64,000 nt of DNA from Stutzerimonas nosocomialis (GTDB taxonomy: Bacteria; Pseudomonadota; Gammaproteobacteria; Pseudomonadales; Pseudomonadaceae): the NCBI RefSeq assembly GCF_005876855.1, contig NZ_QLAE01000020.1, forward strand, positions 1 through 64,000, read 5' to 3'. Position 1 is the stretch's first letter. Every line of letters begins with the position of its first letter. Below, piece after piece: positions 50,582-59,030 of the stretch. The translations under genes and the position numbers were made by a program. The notes beneath the pieces are model-generated. The model saw only the letters and a list, made by a program, of their open reading frames with translations, was not told the origin of the DNA and made no database searches.

Positions 50582-52192
50582 ATGATCCCGAGCAAGACCT
50601 TCGATTTCCCCTCCGGTCGCGGACCGGAGACCCTCTATCGCTTCGGCCCTTTCACCCTGCTACCCCACCAGCACCTGCTGCTCAAGCATGGCAACCGCCT
50701 CGTCCTCGGCGGCCGCGCCCTGGACCTTCTCGTCGCGCTGGTCGAGCGGGCCGGCGAGCTGGTCGAGAAGAACGAGCTGATGGCGCGGGCCTGGCCCCGC
50801 GTGATCGTCGAGGAATGCAACCTGCGCGCGCAGATCGTGGCGCTGCGCCGGGTGCTGGTCGACGACAGTGGCTTCAACTACATCGTCACGGTGCCCGGGC
50901 GTGGCTACCGTTTCCTGATTCCCGAGGGCGCCACGGCCGACGAGCCGATCGAGCCCGCCGAAGCCACCGGCGTACCGGCCCTGGTCAGCGAACTGGTGGG
51001 CCGCCAGGCGGCGCTCGACACCCTCGCCGAGGACCTGCGCCACCGCCGCCTGGTGACCCTGACCGGCGCCGGCGGCATCGGCAAGAGCAGCGTGGCGCTG
51101 GCACTGCTCAACGGCGAGGCGGCGCAGCGGTTCGACCGTCGGCACTACCTGGACGCCTCGCGCCTCGTCGATGCCCACGCGCTGGCCGAACGGATCGCGG
51201 CCGAACTCAACCTGCGCATGCCGCTGGACCAACCGCAGCCGCAGGCCGACGGCGCCTCGGCACCGCACAGCCTGCTTCTGCTGGACAACTGCGACCACTG
51301 CCTGGAACCGGTGGCCGGTGCCGCCCAGGCGCTGTTGCGCTGGGTGCCCGCTTGCCGGCTGCTGGTGACCAGCCGCGAGCCGCTGAACGTCGAGGGCGAA
51401 CGGGTCCATCGCATCATGCCGCTGGACTGCCCGGAGCCCGGCCAGCCGCTGACCCTGGAGCAGGCTCTCGGGCATTCGGCCGTGCGCCTGCTGGTCGAAC
51501 GGATGACCGCCCATGACGCCGGCTTCGTGCTGCAGGAGACCGACCTCGAACCGATGCTGCGCGTCTGCCGCAAGCTCGACGGCAACCCGCTGGCGTTGGA
51601 CATCGCCGCCGCGCGGGTCCGCGTCTGCGGCCTGCGCGATCTTGCGCAACTGCTGGAAACGGGCTGCCACCTGCAGATGAAGGGCCGGCGTACCGCCGAC
51701 CCTCGCCACAGCAGCCTGGAGGCCCTGCACGACTGGTCCTACACGGCGCTGTGCCCGACCGAGCAGGCCCTGCTGCGCCAGCTCGCGGTGTTCCGCGGCT
51801 CGTTCACCCTCGGCGCGGTCAGGTCCGTGGTTCCGGGCGCCGCCGGGCAGGACGACCTGCTGTGGCTGATCGAGCGCCTGGTGGACAAGTCGCTGCTGCA
51901 GATCCGCAAGAACGCCAGCGCCCGACGCTACTGCATGAGCGAGACCACCCGCGCCTATGCGCTGGGCAAGCTCGAACAGGCAGGCGAAGCCAGGACGGCG
52001 ATTGCCCGCTACGCCAGCTATTGCCTGCGGTTGATCAAGGACGCCGGCAGCCAGCTGGAAACGACCGTCGACGATCTGAGCGCGGCCCTCGAGGCCGAGG
52101 TGCCCTCCCCTGACGCCGCCCGCCAGACACCAGGCGGCGACCGCTCGCTGGCGCGCCCGCCGCTCGACGTGCTGCGTCTGTCGGCGGGCTGA
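50582..52192 (+). CDS. Winged-helix/NB-ARC transcriptional regulator of type III locus
   Basis: A 536-aa protein. An OmpR/PhoB-type DNA-binding domain (about 20-115, ending IVTVPGRGYRFLIP) has no receiver domain in front. An NB-ARC/AAA-type ATPase follows, with Walker A GAGGIGKS (162-169) and Walker B LLLLDNCDH (231-239), then LVTSREPLNVEGE (sensor-1-like Arg) and a helical C-terminal part (to about 500). It resembles ATPase-linked regulators of the HilA/winged-helix type with STAND modules. It sits between the HrpK-like gene and sctU and is convergent to sctU, so it is a probable activator of the system. Its own promoter is sigma54-type. Confidence 0.88.
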   Translation: MIPSKTFDFPSGRGPETLYRFGPFTLLPHQHLLLKHGNRLVLGGRALDLLVALVERAGELVEKNELMARAWPRVIVEECNLRAQIVALRRVLVDDSGFNYIVTVPGRGYRFLIPEGATADEPIEPAEATGVPALVSELVGRQAALDTLAEDLRHRRLVTLTGAGGIGKSSVALALLNGEAAQRFDRRHYLDASRLVDAHALAERIAAELNLRMPLDQPQPQADGASAPHSLLLLDNCDHCLEPVAGAAQALLRWVPACRLLVTSREPLNVEGERVHRIMPLDCPEPGQPLTLEQALGHSAVRLLVERMTAHDAGFVLQETDLEPMLRVCRKLDGNPLALDIAAARVRVCGLRDLAQLLETGCHLQMKGRRTADPRHSSLEALHDWSYTALCPTEQALLRQLAVFRGSFTLGAVRSVVPGAAGQDDLLWLIERLVDKSLLQIRKNASARRYCMSETTRAYALGKLEQAGEARTAIARYASYCLRLIKDAGSQLETTVDDLSAALEAEVPSPDAARQTPGGDRSLARPPLDVLRLSAG

Positions 52193-52218
52193 GGGCTGCC
52201 GCGTCCAACCGACGGGAC

Positions 52219-52244
52219 GCCGCCCGCTAGATCAGGCGGGCGGC
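52219..52244. terminator. Hairpin shared by convergent regulator and sctU
   Basis: GCCGCCCGC (52219-52227) and GCGGGCGGC (52236-52244) form a perfect 9-bp stem with an 8-base loop that contains part of the sctU stop codon. It serves both directions and may act as a bidirectional terminator. T tails are lacking. Confidence 0.5.
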
Positions 52245-53276
52245 GACCAACAGATCGGCGACTTCCTGAAAGGTGGTGTCGGGTACCGGATCGCCAGGCC
52301 TCGCCTGCCTCGCGATGCGTGCCGCGAGGTCGGGGTTGAGCGCCTGGGCGATCCCCAGCGCCGAGGCCTCGGCGAGCAGCGCCCGGGCCTGCTCGCCCTC
52401 GGCGCGGCAGACCACCACCGGCACGGGCGTCTCGCCGCGCACGTAGCGCAGCCCCACCAGCCAGCCGTCGGCGCCTGCGACCATCAGCGTCGCCTGCGCC
52501 ACACCGACTCTGGCGGTGCCCAGCGCCTGCATCTGCTGGCGCAGCCGGTTTCGCTCGCGCTTGATCAAGGGGTCGCCCTCGACGTCCTTTCGCTCGCGCT
52601 TGTGCTCGGATCGGGTCATGCGCATGTCGCGGCCGAACAGCCAGCGCTGCATCAGGATGTCGAGGCCGCCCACCAGCAGGAACGCCAGGATCACGGTGAC
52701 CACCAGCGGCGTGAGCAGCGCATGGAAGGTCGCCTCGATGCAGCCGGCGCCGCACGCTGAGGAGCTCAGCAAGGCCTGCAGCGCCAGGCGGCCCACCACG
52801 TAGAAGGCGCTGGCCAGGGCGACGACCTTGAACAGCCCCTTGAGGAACTCCACCAGGTTGCGCATCGAGAAGATGCGCTTGAGCCCATCGGCCGGGTTGA
52901 TCCGCTGGAAGTCCGGCTTGACCGGCTCGACCGAAAACAGCGCGCCGCCCATGGTAATGACGTTGGTCAGCACGCTGGTGCCCAGCGTCACCGCGAACAA
53001 CGGCAGGGTCAGCGCCAGCACCAACTGCTGCGCGCTGTCCAGCAGCCGCGGCCAGACCGTGGCGAAGGGCTCGACGTAGATCAGCGCCGCCAGGTCGATC
53101 AATTCGCGCAGCTGCGCCTCGGCTCGCGGCACCAGCACCACCAGGCAGAGGGTGCAGCCGAGCAGCGACATGGCCGAGACCATGTCCTGGCTCTTGGCCA
53201 CCTGCCCTTTCTGCCGCGCGTCACGCAGCTTCTTCTGCGAGGCCGGCTGGGATTTCTCTTCACTGGGCTCAGCCAT
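52227..53276 (-). CDS. sctU: SctU type III export switch protein, NPTH motif absent
   Basis: A 349-aa inner-membrane protein of the SctU/FlhB family. The N-terminus EEKSQPASQKKLRDARQKGQVAKSQD is diagnostic; four membrane helices lie within about 28-205. The cytoplasmic tail starts MTRSEHKRERKDVEGDPLIKRERNRLRQ. At the position of the self-cleavage NPTH the sequence is GADG (VAGADGWLVGLRY), so normal autoproteolysis between Asn and Pro cannot occur. The family controls the change in substrate class after needle completion. It overlaps sctT by eight bases and is the last gene of the minus-strand operon. Confidence 0.95.
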   Translation of the reverse strand: MAEPSEEKSQPASQKKLRDARQKGQVAKSQDMVSAMSLLGCTLCLVVLVPRAEAQLRELIDLAALIYVEPFATVWPRLLDSAQQLVLALTLPLFAVTLGTSVLTNVITMGGALFSVEPVKPDFQRINPADGLKRIFSMRNLVEFLKGLFKVVALASAFYVVGRLALQALLSSSACGAGCIEATFHALLTPLVVTVILAFLLVGGLDILMQRWLFGRDMRMTRSEHKRERKDVEGDPLIKRERNRLRQQMQALGTARVGVAQATLMVAGADGWLVGLRYVRGETPVPVVVCRAEGEQARALLAEASALGIAQALNPDLAARIARQARPGDPVPDTTFQEVADLLVAARLI

Positions 53277-54084
53277 CGGCGCCGGCCAGGGTCTTGAGCA
53301 GCTCGACGGTGCCGCGGAATTCGCTCAGCTGGTCGAGCATCAGCGGGATCAGGAAGCCGGCGTAGAGCACCATCAGCACGGCGAAGATCAGGTTCTTCAC
53401 CGACAACGACAGGTCGAACATATTCAGCTGCGGCGCCATGCGCGCGAGGTAGGCCAGCATCAGGTCGGTCACCAGCAAGGCGATGATCAGCGGCACCACG
53501 AGCAGCACGCCGATGTGCATCACCTGGTCGAGAATCGCCAGCACCGCCTCCAGCGCCGGCGCCGCGATGACCGGCGTGAAGGAGGTGACCGGCCAGAAGC
53601 GGTAGCTGTGGTAGTAGCCGTCCACCATGAGGATGAACCCACCGGACATGAAGAACAGCGTGATCAGGGTGACGGTGAGCAGGGTCGCCGATACGCCCGA
53701 CTCGCCGCTCGAGAGCGGCTCGAGCAGCTGCGCCATGGTCGATCCACGCTGCAGGTCGATCAGCTCCCCGGCAACCTCGGCCGCCCAGAACGGGATGCCG
53801 AACAGAAGGCCGACCGTCAGGCCGATCAACAGCTCCTTGACCAGCAGCCCGGCGAGGAACATCCCGCCCTGCTCAGGCTCCGCGGAGAGCGAGGTGAACA
53901 CCGGCAGGAACATGGGAATCGAGAGGGCGACGGCCACGCACGAACGCAGCATGCCGGTGAGCCCCAGGCGATTGAACGCCGGCGTGATCATCACCATGCC
54001 CAGGGCGCGCGCCGCCGCCAGCGCGGCCGCGGCGATCACCGGGTAGGCGACCTCGACGATGCTGAGTCCAAGGCCGGCATCCAT
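53269..54084 (-). CDS. sctT: SctT export apparatus membrane protein
   Basis: A 271-aa polytopic protein of the SctT/FliR family, with AALAAARALGMVMITPAFNRLGLTGMLR at the N-terminus and about six hydrophobic segments, including FGIPFWAAEVAGELIDLQRGSTMAQ, the family core. With SctR and SctS it forms the export gate in the inner membrane. Four bases separate it from sctS. Confidence 0.94.
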   Translation of the reverse strand: MDAGLGLSIVEVAYPVIAAAALAAARALGMVMITPAFNRLGLTGMLRSCVAVALSIPMFLPVFTSLSAEPEQGGMFLAGLLVKELLIGLTVGLLFGIPFWAAEVAGELIDLQRGSTMAQLLEPLSSGESGVSATLLTVTLITLFFMSGGFILMVDGYYHSYRFWPVTSFTPVIAAPALEAVLAILDQVMHIGVLLVVPLIIALLVTDLMLAYLARMAPQLNMFDLSLSVKNLIFAVLMVLYAGFLIPLMLDQLSEFRGTVELLKTLAGADG

Positions 54085-54088
54085 GGGT

Positions 54089-54358
54089 TCAGCGGGTCCA
54101 GGCGGCGAAGTTGTCCAGCACCAGGTCCCCCAGGGCGGCGATCTGCCCGGCCAGCAGCGGCCCGGTGAAGATCAGCAGCAGGAGCACGCCGACCAGCTTC
54201 ACCGCCTGCGGCAGCGTCTGGTCCTGGACCTGGGTCAGGGCCTGCACCAGCCCCACGCTCAGGCCGATGACGATCGCCAGCCCCAGCGCCGGGGCCGAGA
54301 GCAACAGCACCGTCATCAGCGCCTGGTTCATCACCGAGAGAAAGACGTCCTGCCCCAT
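54089..54358 (-). CDS. sctS: SctS export apparatus membrane protein
   Basis: An 89-aa protein with two membrane helices, family SctS/FliQ. Helix 1 is NQALMTVLLLSAPALGLAIVIG and the loop VQALTQVQDQTLPQAVKLV is diagnostic. It is part of the SctRST gate. It starts three bases after the sctR stop. Confidence 0.95.
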   Translation of the reverse strand: MGQDVFLSVMNQALMTVLLLSAPALGLAIVIGLSVGLVQALTQVQDQTLPQAVKLVGVLLLLIFTGPLLAGQIAALGDLVLDNFAAWTR

Positions 54359-54361
54359 GGG

Positions 54362-55015
54362 TCACCCGTAGCTGAGGATCAGCCCGTGCATCAGGCGCGA
54401 CCAGCCGCTCAACGCCACGAACAGAAAGATTTTCAGGGGAATGGAGATCAGCGTCGGCGAGACCATCATCATGCCCATCGCCATCAGCACGTTGGACACC
54501 AGCAGGTCGATCACCAGAAACGGGATGTACAGCAGGAAGCCGATCTCGAAGGCCCGGGTCAGCTCCGAACTGACGAACGCGGGAATCAGCACCAACAGGT
54601 CGTCGTCCGCCAGATCCGCGCGCGCCTCCTCGGACCAGATCGTCTCGGTGGCCTGCAGGAAGAACTGCCGCTCGGAGTCGTTGGCGTAGCGCGACAGGTG
54701 CGCCTGCAGCGGCCCGCGCAATGCGCTGCCCAGCTCCTTGAGGTCGTCGACCCGCTCGACGCTCAGCGGGCGCCCTTCCACCGCGCGGTACATGTCGCCG
54801 ATCAGGGGCGTGGTCACGTAAACCGAGAGGATCAGCGCGATGCCGTAGAGCACCAGGTTCGGCGGCGTCTGCTGCACGCCCAGGGCGTTGCGGATCAGGA
54901 ACAGCACCACCGATATCTTCAGAAACCCGGTGAGCGTGACCACGGCCAGGGGGATCAGCCCGATCGTCGCGACGACCAGGATGATCTCGATCAGATTGGG
55001 CTGGTAGTCGGTCAT
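54362..55015 (-). CDS. sctR: SctR export apparatus membrane protein
   Basis: A 217-aa protein of the SctR/FliP family. Early helices include LTGFLKISVVLFLIRNALGVQQTPPNLVLYGIALILS; the conserved LIPAFVSSELTRAFEIGFLLYIPFLVIDLLVSNVLMAMGMMMVSP block follows the periplasmic segment. ATG at 55015 overlaps the sctQ stop (ATGA); longer open frame upstream lacks homology. Confidence 0.96.
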   Translation of the reverse strand: MTDYQPNLIEIILVVATIGLIPLAVVTLTGFLKISVVLFLIRNALGVQQTPPNLVLYGIALILSVYVTTPLIGDMYRAVEGRPLSVERVDDLKELGSALRGPLQAHLSRYANDSERQFFLQATETIWSEEARADLADDDLLVLIPAFVSSELTRAFEIGFLLYIPFLVIDLLVSNVLMAMGMMMVSPTLISIPLKIFLFVALSGWSRLMHGLILSYG

Positions 55016-55269
55016 GGGCGCGCGAGACTGATGATGCGAACGCCCAGGCCTTCGCCGATGCGCACCAGCTGGCCGCGCCCGACGCGACAGCCGTTGACCG
55101 TGAGATCGACCGCATCGGGTTCGCGGGCCGCCAGCGGCAGCACGCTCCCCTCGCCCAGCTCGCGCAGCTCGGCGAGCGACAACTGGCTGCTGCCCAGCTG
55201 GCACACCAGCTGGAGTTGCAGGTCGTCGAGCGATGCGTCCACGCCCAGGGCGGCGGCTTCGTTGTTCAT
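55012..55269 (-). CDS. SctQ-C, internal-start product
   Basis: An 85-aa SpoA2-only product starting at Met249 of SctQ (MNNEAAALGVDASLDDLQLQ). A ribosome site GGAG lies six bases before this ATG. Internal translation of a SctQ-C fragment is known in Yersinia, Salmonella and others, where it is part of the ring; here it is inferred from the ribosome site and domain boundary. Confidence 0.6.
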   Translation of the reverse strand: MNNEAAALGVDASLDDLQLQLVCQLGSSQLSLAELRELGEGSVLPLAAREPDAVDLTVNGCRVGRGQLVRIGEGLGVRIISLARP

Positions 55270-56013
55270 GGGGGTCTCCACTGAGGGTTGCGGGAAGTGT
55301 TCGAGGCGCAGGCCGTCGGCCTGGCGCCTGCAGCGCGCCTGCAATTGATCCTGGATGGACAGGCGCAGCGCGCCCTCGCCGGGGTGTTCGAGCATCACCA
55401 CGTCGCCCGGGGCGAGGCTGCGCAGCTCGCCCAGCGTCAGCCACTGCCAGCCGGGCTGGACGCGCGCGGTCAATCGCAGCGCATCGAAGGGCCGTGGCGC
55501 CACCGGGCAGTCGCGCTCCAGCGCCTCGACCAGCCGCCGCGCCGCGGCAGCGCCCAGCCGCAGTTCCAGGGCCGCGGCCGGCGCATCGCCCAGGGCGACG
55601 CCCAGCCACAAGGACAGCGGCAACGGCCATTCACCGTCAGGCGCCACGTCCACCACCCGCAGCGTGCAACCGAGCGTCCGTTCGAGCGGCTCGATCAGCG
55701 CCAGCAGCGCCTGCTCGGCCAGCAGGGCACGCGCCAGGCCCGACGGCACGCCATGGGGCGAGGCGAGCAGCGCGCCGGGCAGGCTCAGGCGCAGCGGCTC
55801 GCCATCCAGGGTGAGCGACAGGGTCAGCGGCTGCTCGATCGGCAGCGCCACGCCCGGCCATTGCACCCGCAGGTCCTCGCCCCGATAGCGCAGCGGCGGC
55901 AACTGCCGGCGCCGGTGGAGGCGATTGTGCAGATCGACCCAGCGGGGTTCGAGTCGCTCGGCCGGGACATAGGGCAGCACCGCGAGTCCCGGTATCGGCT
56001 CGGCCAGCATCAT
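55012..56013 (-). CDS. sctQ: SctQ cytoplasmic ring protein
   Basis: A 333-aa C-ring/sorting-platform protein of the SpoA (FliM/FliN) superfamily. The N-terminal 240 residues are variable, with a SpoA-like region WLTLGELRSLAPGDVVML (SpoA1). The C-terminal 85 residues are the FliN-like SpoA2 domain (LQLVCQLGSSQLSLAELRELGEGSVLPL). It anchors the ATPase complex to the export gate. Overlaps sctO by four bases. An internal start produces a probable short form, listed separately. Confidence 0.92.
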   Translation of the reverse strand: MMLAEPIPGLAVLPYVPAERLEPRWVDLHNRLHRRRQLPPLRYRGEDLRVQWPGVALPIEQPLTLSLTLDGEPLRLSLPGALLASPHGVPSGLARALLAEQALLALIEPLERTLGCTLRVVDVAPDGEWPLPLSLWLGVALGDAPAAALELRLGAAAARRLVEALERDCPVAPRPFDALRLTARVQPGWQWLTLGELRSLAPGDVVMLEHPGEGALRLSIQDQLQARCRRQADGLRLEHFPQPSVETPMNNEAAALGVDASLDDLQLQLVCQLGSSQLSLAELRELGEGSVLPLAAREPDAVDLTVNGCRVGRGQLVRIGEGLGVRIISLARP

Positions 56014-56492
56014 CGGATCACCTCCTTGAACGACCAGGGCCGCTCGCCCTGTTCCTGCTCGTCATGGCACTCCTCGAAGCGCCGCGCGGCCAGCCGCTCG
56101 CGCTCGATCAGGCTGGCCCAGGCCTGCAGGCGCCGCTGGCAGCGCCGCAGCTCGACATCCAGCGCGGCCTGCCGGTCGAGCTGCTCGGCATGCGCCTGCC
56201 GCGCCGCCTCGACCGCCTGCAGCGACGCGGCGTGGTGCTCGCGCTGCGCCTCGACCTCGGCCTGCGCCGATTGCCACTGGCGCACCGGCAGCGCCGCGGC
56301 CGAGGCTCTGGCGTGCAGCGCTTCGGCCTGCTGGCAAAGGCGAGCCCGCTGCGCCCGGGCCTGCTCACCGGCGTCGCCAAGCGCCACGGCGGCCTGCGCG
56401 CACGCCTGGCGCTGCAGCGCGCTGGCCGTGGCCGCCTGCTGCTCGCGGCGCTGGCGAACGGCGTGCAGCCGTTGCAGATCCCCGGGGGTCAT
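56010..56492 (-). CDS. sctO: SctO stalk-like protein
   Basis: A 160-aa protein almost entirely helical and rich in Ala, Gln, Glu and Arg, with heptad patterns over most of its length. This is typical of SctO/YscO/FliJ, the coiled-coil central stalk inserted in the ATPase hexamer. It lies between sctN and sctQ as in other type III loci, overlapping both neighbours by four bases. Sequence identity in this family is low, so position is the main evidence. Confidence 0.82.
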   Translation of the reverse strand: MTPGDLQRLHAVRQRREQQAATASALQRQACAQAAVALGDAGEQARAQRARLCQQAEALHARASAAALPVRQWQSAQAEVEAQREHHAASLQAVEAARQAHAEQLDRQAALDVELRRCQRRLQAWASLIERERLAARRFEECHDEQEQGERPWSFKEVIR

Positions 56493-57814
56493 GCCAGCAC
56501 CTTGCGCATCTGGCGCAGCATCTCTGGCTGGCTGCAGCCGCCTTCGGCCTGGCGCAGGAACTGCTCGATCGCCTCGCGTCGGGCGATCGCCTCGTCGGCC
56601 AGCGCATCGCTGCCGGCGCGGTATTCGCCGATGCGCATCAGCAGCTCGACCTCCTCGAAGCGCGCCATCAGCTCGCGGATGCGGGTCGCCATGCGCCGCT
56701 GCTCAGGATCGACCACCCGATCCATCAGGCGGCTGCGGCTGTGCAACACGTCGATGGCCGGGAAGTGTTCGCGCTGCGCCAGCGCGCCGCTGAGCACGAT
56801 GTGGCCATCGAGAATCGAGCGGGCTTCCTCGGCCACCGGGTCCAGGCTCGCCTCGCCTTCGGTGAGCACCGTGTAGATCGCGGTGATGCTGCCTTGCGCC
56901 GCCGGCCCGGCCCGTTCGAGCAGGCGTGGCAGCGCCGAGAAGAACGACGGCGGATAACCGCGACGGGTGGGCGGCTCGCCGACCGCCAGGCCGATCTCCC
57001 GCTGCGCCCGGGCGAAGCGCGTCAGGCTGTCCATGAGCAGCAGCACATGGCGCCCCTGGTCACGGTGGTACTCGGCGATGGCGGTCGCCACGTAGGCCGC
57101 CTTCACCCGTTCGGTCGCCGGACGATCCGAGGTGGCGACCACCGCGACGCTGCGGGCCCGCGCCCTGGCGTCCAGCTGAAGCTCCAGCAGCTCGCGCACT
57201 TCCCGGCCACGCTCGCCGATCAGGCCGATCACGATCGCGTCGGCCTGGCAGCCACGCACGATGCTTGCCAGCAGGGACGACTTGCCCACCCCCGGCTCGC
57301 CGAACAGCCCCACCCGCTGGCCGCGTGCCACGGTCAGCAGGCCGTCGATGGCGCGCACCCCCAGCGGCATCGCCTGGTCGATCGGCTGCCGGGCGAAGGG
57401 CGTCGGCGGCTCGGCATGCAGCGGATAGAGACAGAGCCCGGCCGATGGCAACGGCGCGCCACCGTCGAGGCAGTCACCCAGCGGGCTGACCACCCGGCCG
57501 AGCAGCGCGTCGCCGACGAGGACGTTCAGGCTGGCGCCGCTGGCGATCACTTCGGTACGGCCCGAGAGTCCTTCCAGCGAGCCGATCGGCGAGAGGATCG
57601 CGTGTTCGCCGTCGAAACCCACCACCTCGGCCTGCAGGTCGCGACCGCTCTGCGGGTCGCGCAGGTGGCAGAGTTCGCCGATGCTGACGCAGGCGACGCT
57701 GGCATGCACCAGCGTGCCGCGGATGGCGACGATGCGCCCGCGCGGCGGCCTCGGCTGGGCGTCGGCCAGCCGTGCGGTCAGCCTGGGCAGCAGGTCGCTC
57801 AATGCGCCGTTCAT
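56489..57814 (-). CDS. sctN: SctN type III ATPase
   Basis: A 441-aa F1-beta-like ATPase. Walker A is GEPGVGKS (172-179), unusual in starting GEP; Walker B is the HVLLLMDSLTRFARAQREI strand. PTRRGYPPSFFSALPRLLERAG and GSITAIYTVLTEGE complete the SctN/FliI signature. It unfolds and detaches chaperone-bound substrates at the export gate. Overlaps sctL and sctO by four bases. Confidence 0.97.
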   Translation of the reverse strand: MNGALSDLLPRLTARLADAQPRPPRGRIVAIRGTLVHASVACVSIGELCHLRDPQSGRDLQAEVVGFDGEHAILSPIGSLEGLSGRTEVIASGASLNVLVGDALLGRVVSPLGDCLDGGAPLPSAGLCLYPLHAEPPTPFARQPIDQAMPLGVRAIDGLLTVARGQRVGLFGEPGVGKSSLLASIVRGCQADAIVIGLIGERGREVRELLELQLDARARARSVAVVATSDRPATERVKAAYVATAIAEYHRDQGRHVLLLMDSLTRFARAQREIGLAVGEPPTRRGYPPSFFSALPRLLERAGPAAQGSITAIYTVLTEGEASLDPVAEEARSILDGHIVLSGALAQREHFPAIDVLHSRSRLMDRVVDPEQRRMATRIRELMARFEEVELLMRIGEYRAGSDALADEAIARREAIEQFLRQAEGGCSQPEMLRQMRKVLA

Positions 57815-58401
57815 GCCCGGGCCTCCGGCGCCACCTGAGGCAGCAGCGCCTCACGCAGGACCTGCAGCTGCGCCTCGATACCCAGCTCGACCGAGGCGAC
57901 CGCGCTGCTCAGGCGCGCCTGCCCCGGTGCCAGGCTGCGGTCACCGACCAGCTCCAGCGACACGATGCCCGCCTCGGCCAGGCGCTGGCGAAGCGCGTCG
58001 ACCAGCGCCGGCTGCACCTGCAGGGTGAGCGCCTGCCCCTCGCGAAATTCGTTCAAGGCCACGCGGGTCAGCCGGCACAGGGCTTCGTCGGCCGGCCATT
58101 CGCCGAGCAGGCGCCGGACGATGTCCAGGGCGAGATCGGCGAGCGCCGGCTCCAGGCCGGCGAGGTAGGCATCGACCTCGGAACGGGTCCGGGCGAGCAC
58201 CTTGGCCGCCTCCTGCAAGCCTTCGGCACGGCCCTGCCCGTAACCTTCGCGGCGGGCCGCATCGAGCGCCTCGCGGCGTTCGGCCTGCAACCGTTGCGCC
58301 TGGCTCCGGGCGGCCTCGAGAAAGGCGAAGCCGTCGGTCCAGGCGTCGGCTTCGTCGGCGCGCAGGATGCGCAGCGGTGGTCTCGTGGGCAGCGCGCTCA
58401 T
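57811..58401 (-). CDS. sctL: SctL stator protein (NolV-like)
   Basis: A 196-aa protein: basic N-terminus, a long helical middle (RSQAQRLQAERREALDAARREGYGQGRAEGLQEAAK) and a C-terminal domain with LALDIVRRLLGEWPADEALCRLTRVALNEF. This is the SctL/FliH layout that links the ATPase to SctQ. Position between sctK and sctN matches nolV in rhizobial loci. Confidence 0.9.
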   Translation of the reverse strand: MSALPTRPPLRILRADEADAWTDGFAFLEAARSQAQRLQAERREALDAARREGYGQGRAEGLQEAAKVLARTRSEVDAYLAGLEPALADLALDIVRRLLGEWPADEALCRLTRVALNEFREGQALTLQVQPALVDALRQRLAEAGIVSLELVGDRSLAPGQARLSSAVASVELGIEAQLQVLREALLPQVAPEARA

Positions 58402-59030
58402 GGGGCCTCCCGCACGTCTTCGGCGGCCAGCATCCGCACCGCCAGCCGCACGATCCCGGCGGCCTTCGCCTCGTCCGGCCCGCGCCCGGCCGGCACCCTC
58501 AGGACCAGCCGCGCCCAGCCCTGCACGGCCGGCTCCAGCGTCTGCAACCAGGCGGCCACGCAGGCATCGCCGTCACGGTCGATGGCGGCGACCAGAGACT
58601 CGGCATCCAGCAGCACGCTGGCCGCGCGGCCCAGCGCGCGATGCGTCACGGCGAAGGTGAAGAGCTCGCTGCCCAGGTGCTGCTGCAGCCGGGTCACCCG
58701 CTCGCGGCGGATCTCCCGCGCCAGGGTAGCGCCGTGCAGCACCGCACCGCACAGGCGCGGCAACCGGGCCCGCGCGGCCGGCGACAGGAACAACGCCTGC
58801 AGGTCCTCGGGCGCCCCATCGAGCGCCTGTTCGAGGCTGGCGAGCGCGAAGTGCTCGGCCAGCAGCTGCGCCATGCGCGGGCGAAAGCGCGGTTGCCCGG
58901 CCAGCTCCCGCGCCTGCTCGGGCGACAACGCGCCGCCGAAGCAGTCGGCCAGCCGCTCGGCGGGCAACCAGGCGCCCGGGTCGGCCAGCCGTTCGCGCAG
59001 CGGTGCCTGCGACAGGGCCGCGGCGCTCAT
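58398..59030 (-). CDS. sctK: SctK sorting-platform protein (NolU-like)
   Basis: A 210-aa soluble protein. It carries LSPEQARELAGQPRFRPRMAQLLAEHFAL and an RLPRLCGAVLHGATLAREIRRERVTRLQQHLG region, the part best conserved in SctK. The length matches rhizobial NolU (about 212 aa, recalled) and the gene lies between sctJ and sctL as nolU does. Overlaps both by four bases. Confidence 0.82.
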   Translation of the reverse strand: MSAAALSQAPLRERLADPGAWLPAERLADCFGGALSPEQARELAGQPRFRPRMAQLLAEHFALASLEQALDGAPEDLQALFLSPAARARLPRLCGAVLHGATLAREIRRERVTRLQQHLGSELFTFAVTHRALGRAASVLLDAESLVAAIDRDGDACVAAWLQTLEPAVQGWARLVLRVPAGRGPDEAKAAGIVRLAVRMLAAEDVREAP

